Below, one piece after another: positions 62,611-64,000 of a stretch of DNA of 64,000 nucleotides (the stretch's first letter is position 1; every line of letters begins with the position of its first letter). The notes beneath the pieces are model-generated. The model saw nothing but the letters and a program-made list of their open reading frames with translations. It searched no databases and had not been told where the DNA came from. The DNA comes from Pantoea septica (GTDB lineage Bacteria > Pseudomonadota > Gammaproteobacteria > Enterobacterales > Enterobacteriaceae): NCBI RefSeq assembly GCF_002095575.1, contig NZ_MLJJ01000006.1, positions 62,001 to 126,000 on the forward strand, in the 5' to 3' direction. The position numbers and the translations under genes were made by a program.

Positions 62611-63895
62611 AATGTCTGCATATCCAACAGGCGTGGCCCCCAACAAAAACCATCTTCGGATCTGGTTCATGTATGAGGGTAAAAGACGGTGGGAGGCGCT
62701 TGGTGTACCCGACACGCCGAAGAACAGGAAGGTGACTGGCGAGTTGCGAAGCAACATCGTGTACCGGATAAAAACAGGGACGTTTAATTACCGCAGCCAG
62801 TCCCCCGACTCGCCGCTGTTTAAGAACGAGATAGATTCACCTAAATCATTAGCGATAAGTGATGCGGCGGATTTATGGCTAAAGCTGAAAAAGCCGGACT
62901 GGGCGAACAGCTCATATGTAACGACCGAGCGACGGGTACGGGTTACGCTCGACCATATCGGGAACAGTCGGGACATCAGGTCAATAATGCAGAAGGATCT
63001 GCTTAACCTGCGCATAGAGCTGCTGAACGGAAGTTACTTTACCGGCAGGAAGATGAATATAGAGTAAAAAGGCAGGACGGCGGCCACGGTAAATTCCAGC
63101 ATGTCCGATCTGAAAGCCATCTTCGCCTTCGCGTACGGGAACGGATATATAGAGGAAAACCCGATGACGGGCATCAAGCCTCTTAAAAAATCCAACAAGC
63201 GGCCGGATCCAATCACGCGCGAAGAGTTTCCACGGCTCATTGCCGGATGCTCTACACGACAGAACGCGAACATGTGGTCGCTGGCGATCCTGACAGGAAT
63301 GCGCCACGGGGAAATCTGCGCGCTAGCCTGGGAGGATATAGACCTCGAAGCGAAGACAATAACCGTGTCGCGAAACCTGACGCCGCAGGGACTGTTCACC
63401 CCACCTAAAACGGAAGCGGGCAACAGGGTAATAAACATGCTCTATGCAGCAGCAGAGGTTCTTCGCGACCAGCGCGAGCTGACAAGAATGTATCCTCAGA
63501 CACCCTTCACCTTTCATACCAGGGATTTGGTGAGCGAATCGAGGAGCAGAAAACATTCGTCTTCAACGCCAGTCTGGATTCAGTAAACGGCAGGTCAGGC
63601 GCTTACTATTCAACAGAGTCGCCAGGTCAGATATGGAACAGTGCATTAAGGCGTACAGGCCTTCGTCACCGAAAAGCATATCAGTCCAGGCATACCTTCG
63701 CATGCTGGGCGTTGTCGGCAGGCGCAAACCCGAACTATGTCGCCGCGCAAATGGGTCACTCAGATGCGCAGATGGTCTATCGGGTTTATGGCGCCTGAAT
63801 GTCAGAGAACAATACGGATCAGCTTTCCCTTATCAACACGAAAATGAACGTTCTTTTGCTACATACGTGCTTCGCTAAAGTGGCCGTATAGTTAT
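62611..63895 (+). pseudogene. integrase of the outer prophage, broken in three places
   Basis: The sequence aligns from end to end with the intact integrase (YPTGVAPNKNHLRIWFMYEG; TGMRHGEICALAWEDIDL; SRHTFACWALSAGANPNYVA; MGHSDAQMVYRVYG). A TAA at 63065-63067 cuts it after about 152 codons. A frameshift near 63515 follows. A TGA at 63796-63798 stands where the other has TGG. It is certainly inactive. Confidence 0.9.
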
Positions 63896-63922
63896 TTTTA
63901 ACATTATCAGCCAGTTACCCGA

Positions 63923-64000
63923 TTAAACCTGCATATTCATAATATCGGTATAAGCCGCCACCAGCTTATTCCTCACCTGAATCCCCATCTGCATCGAGAT
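63923..64000 (-). CDS. fliE: FliE, flagellar basal-body/rod junction protein (5' part outside window)
   Basis: The last 25 codons of fliE: SMQMGIQVRNKLVAAYTDIM, then NMQV and stop. FliE joins the MS ring to the rod. The rest lies beyond base 64000. Its 3' end serves as the island's boundary, and the gene product remains intact. Confidence 0.9.
   Translation of the reverse strand: MSMQMGIQVRNKLVAAYTDIMNMQV
63927..63943. repeat. right boundary repeat of the island, within the 3' end of fliE
   Basis: ACCTGCATATTCATAAT, coding for the last residues of FliE on the minus strand. It matches 48563-48579 with one difference. It lies about 30 bases beyond the broken integrase, the place expected for attR. 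Confidence 0.6.

Noticed and set aside
1-64000. CRISPR arrays, tRNA or rRNA genes, insertion-sequence transposases
   Set aside because: No spaced direct repeats, no cloverleaf-type sequence and no transposase motif was seen anywhere in the window.

Overview
The window is chromosomal DNA of a motile gamma-proteobacterium of the order Enterobacterales. The flagellar gene order, the NWETF-tailed chemoreceptors, otsBA beside flhDC, amyA after fliT, and zinT and dinI-type genes all point to Enterobacteriaceae or Erwiniaceae (for example a Mixta, Pantoea or Erwinia relative). The species cannot be fixed from the sequence alone. The backbone is GC-rich; the right quarter (about 48.6-63.9 kb) is clearly more AT-rich.

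Layout. 1-17.1 kb: a minus-strand flagellar and chemotaxis block, read flhD-flhC-motA-motB-cheA-cheW-three MCP genes-cheR-cheB-cheY-cheZ-flhB-flhA. Sigma-28 promoters precede two of the receptor genes. 17.1-18.0 kb: the long flhDC control region with a perfect CRP site. 18-28.7 kb: otsBA (trehalose), pdxK, a LacI-type protein without its DNA-binding domain, an NlpC lipoprotein, a LysR regulator facing a Rieske oxygenase/reductase/flavin-reductase set, msrA and an acyltransferase. 29-33 kb: cystine transporter tcyJLN, dcyD and fliZ. 33-40.4 kb: fliA, an HNH-type gene that also has a sigma-28 promoter, fliB, fliC, fliD, fliS and fliT. 40.5-48.5 kb: amyA, yedD, small uncharacterised genes, a candidate small RNA, a LexA-boxed dinI-like gene, an uncharacterised operon (two small membrane proteins plus an Ala/Pro/Gln-rich protein) controlled by a CI-type repressor whose self-cleavage residues are gone, several very small genes, and zinT with a Zur box.

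48.56-63.94 kb is a palimpsest of P22-type serotype-converting prophages lying between the zinT region and fliE. It holds gtrA, gtrB, three glucosyltransferase-type gtr genes, an O-acetyltransferase, tail-protein remnants, a phage Dam, three excisionase copies (one a relic), one intact integrase and one wrecked integrase. Near-identical 17-base repeats, one of them the 3' end of fliE, bracket it.

The most striking feature is nested inside this island. A 4,533-bp element (its own gtr gene, tailspike remnant, xis, intact int) sits inside another gtr gene, bounded by the 9-base repeat TACGAACGT. Removing it by recombination between the repeats would rebuild a 1,254-bp open reading frame, exactly the length of the paralogous gtr gene the element carries. 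This looks like a cassette that swaps one surface-glucosylation specificity for another while reusing the resident gtrAB. The second notable system is the non-cleavable repressor with its paired CTTAAG-N4-CTTAAG operators and divergent membrane-protein operon.
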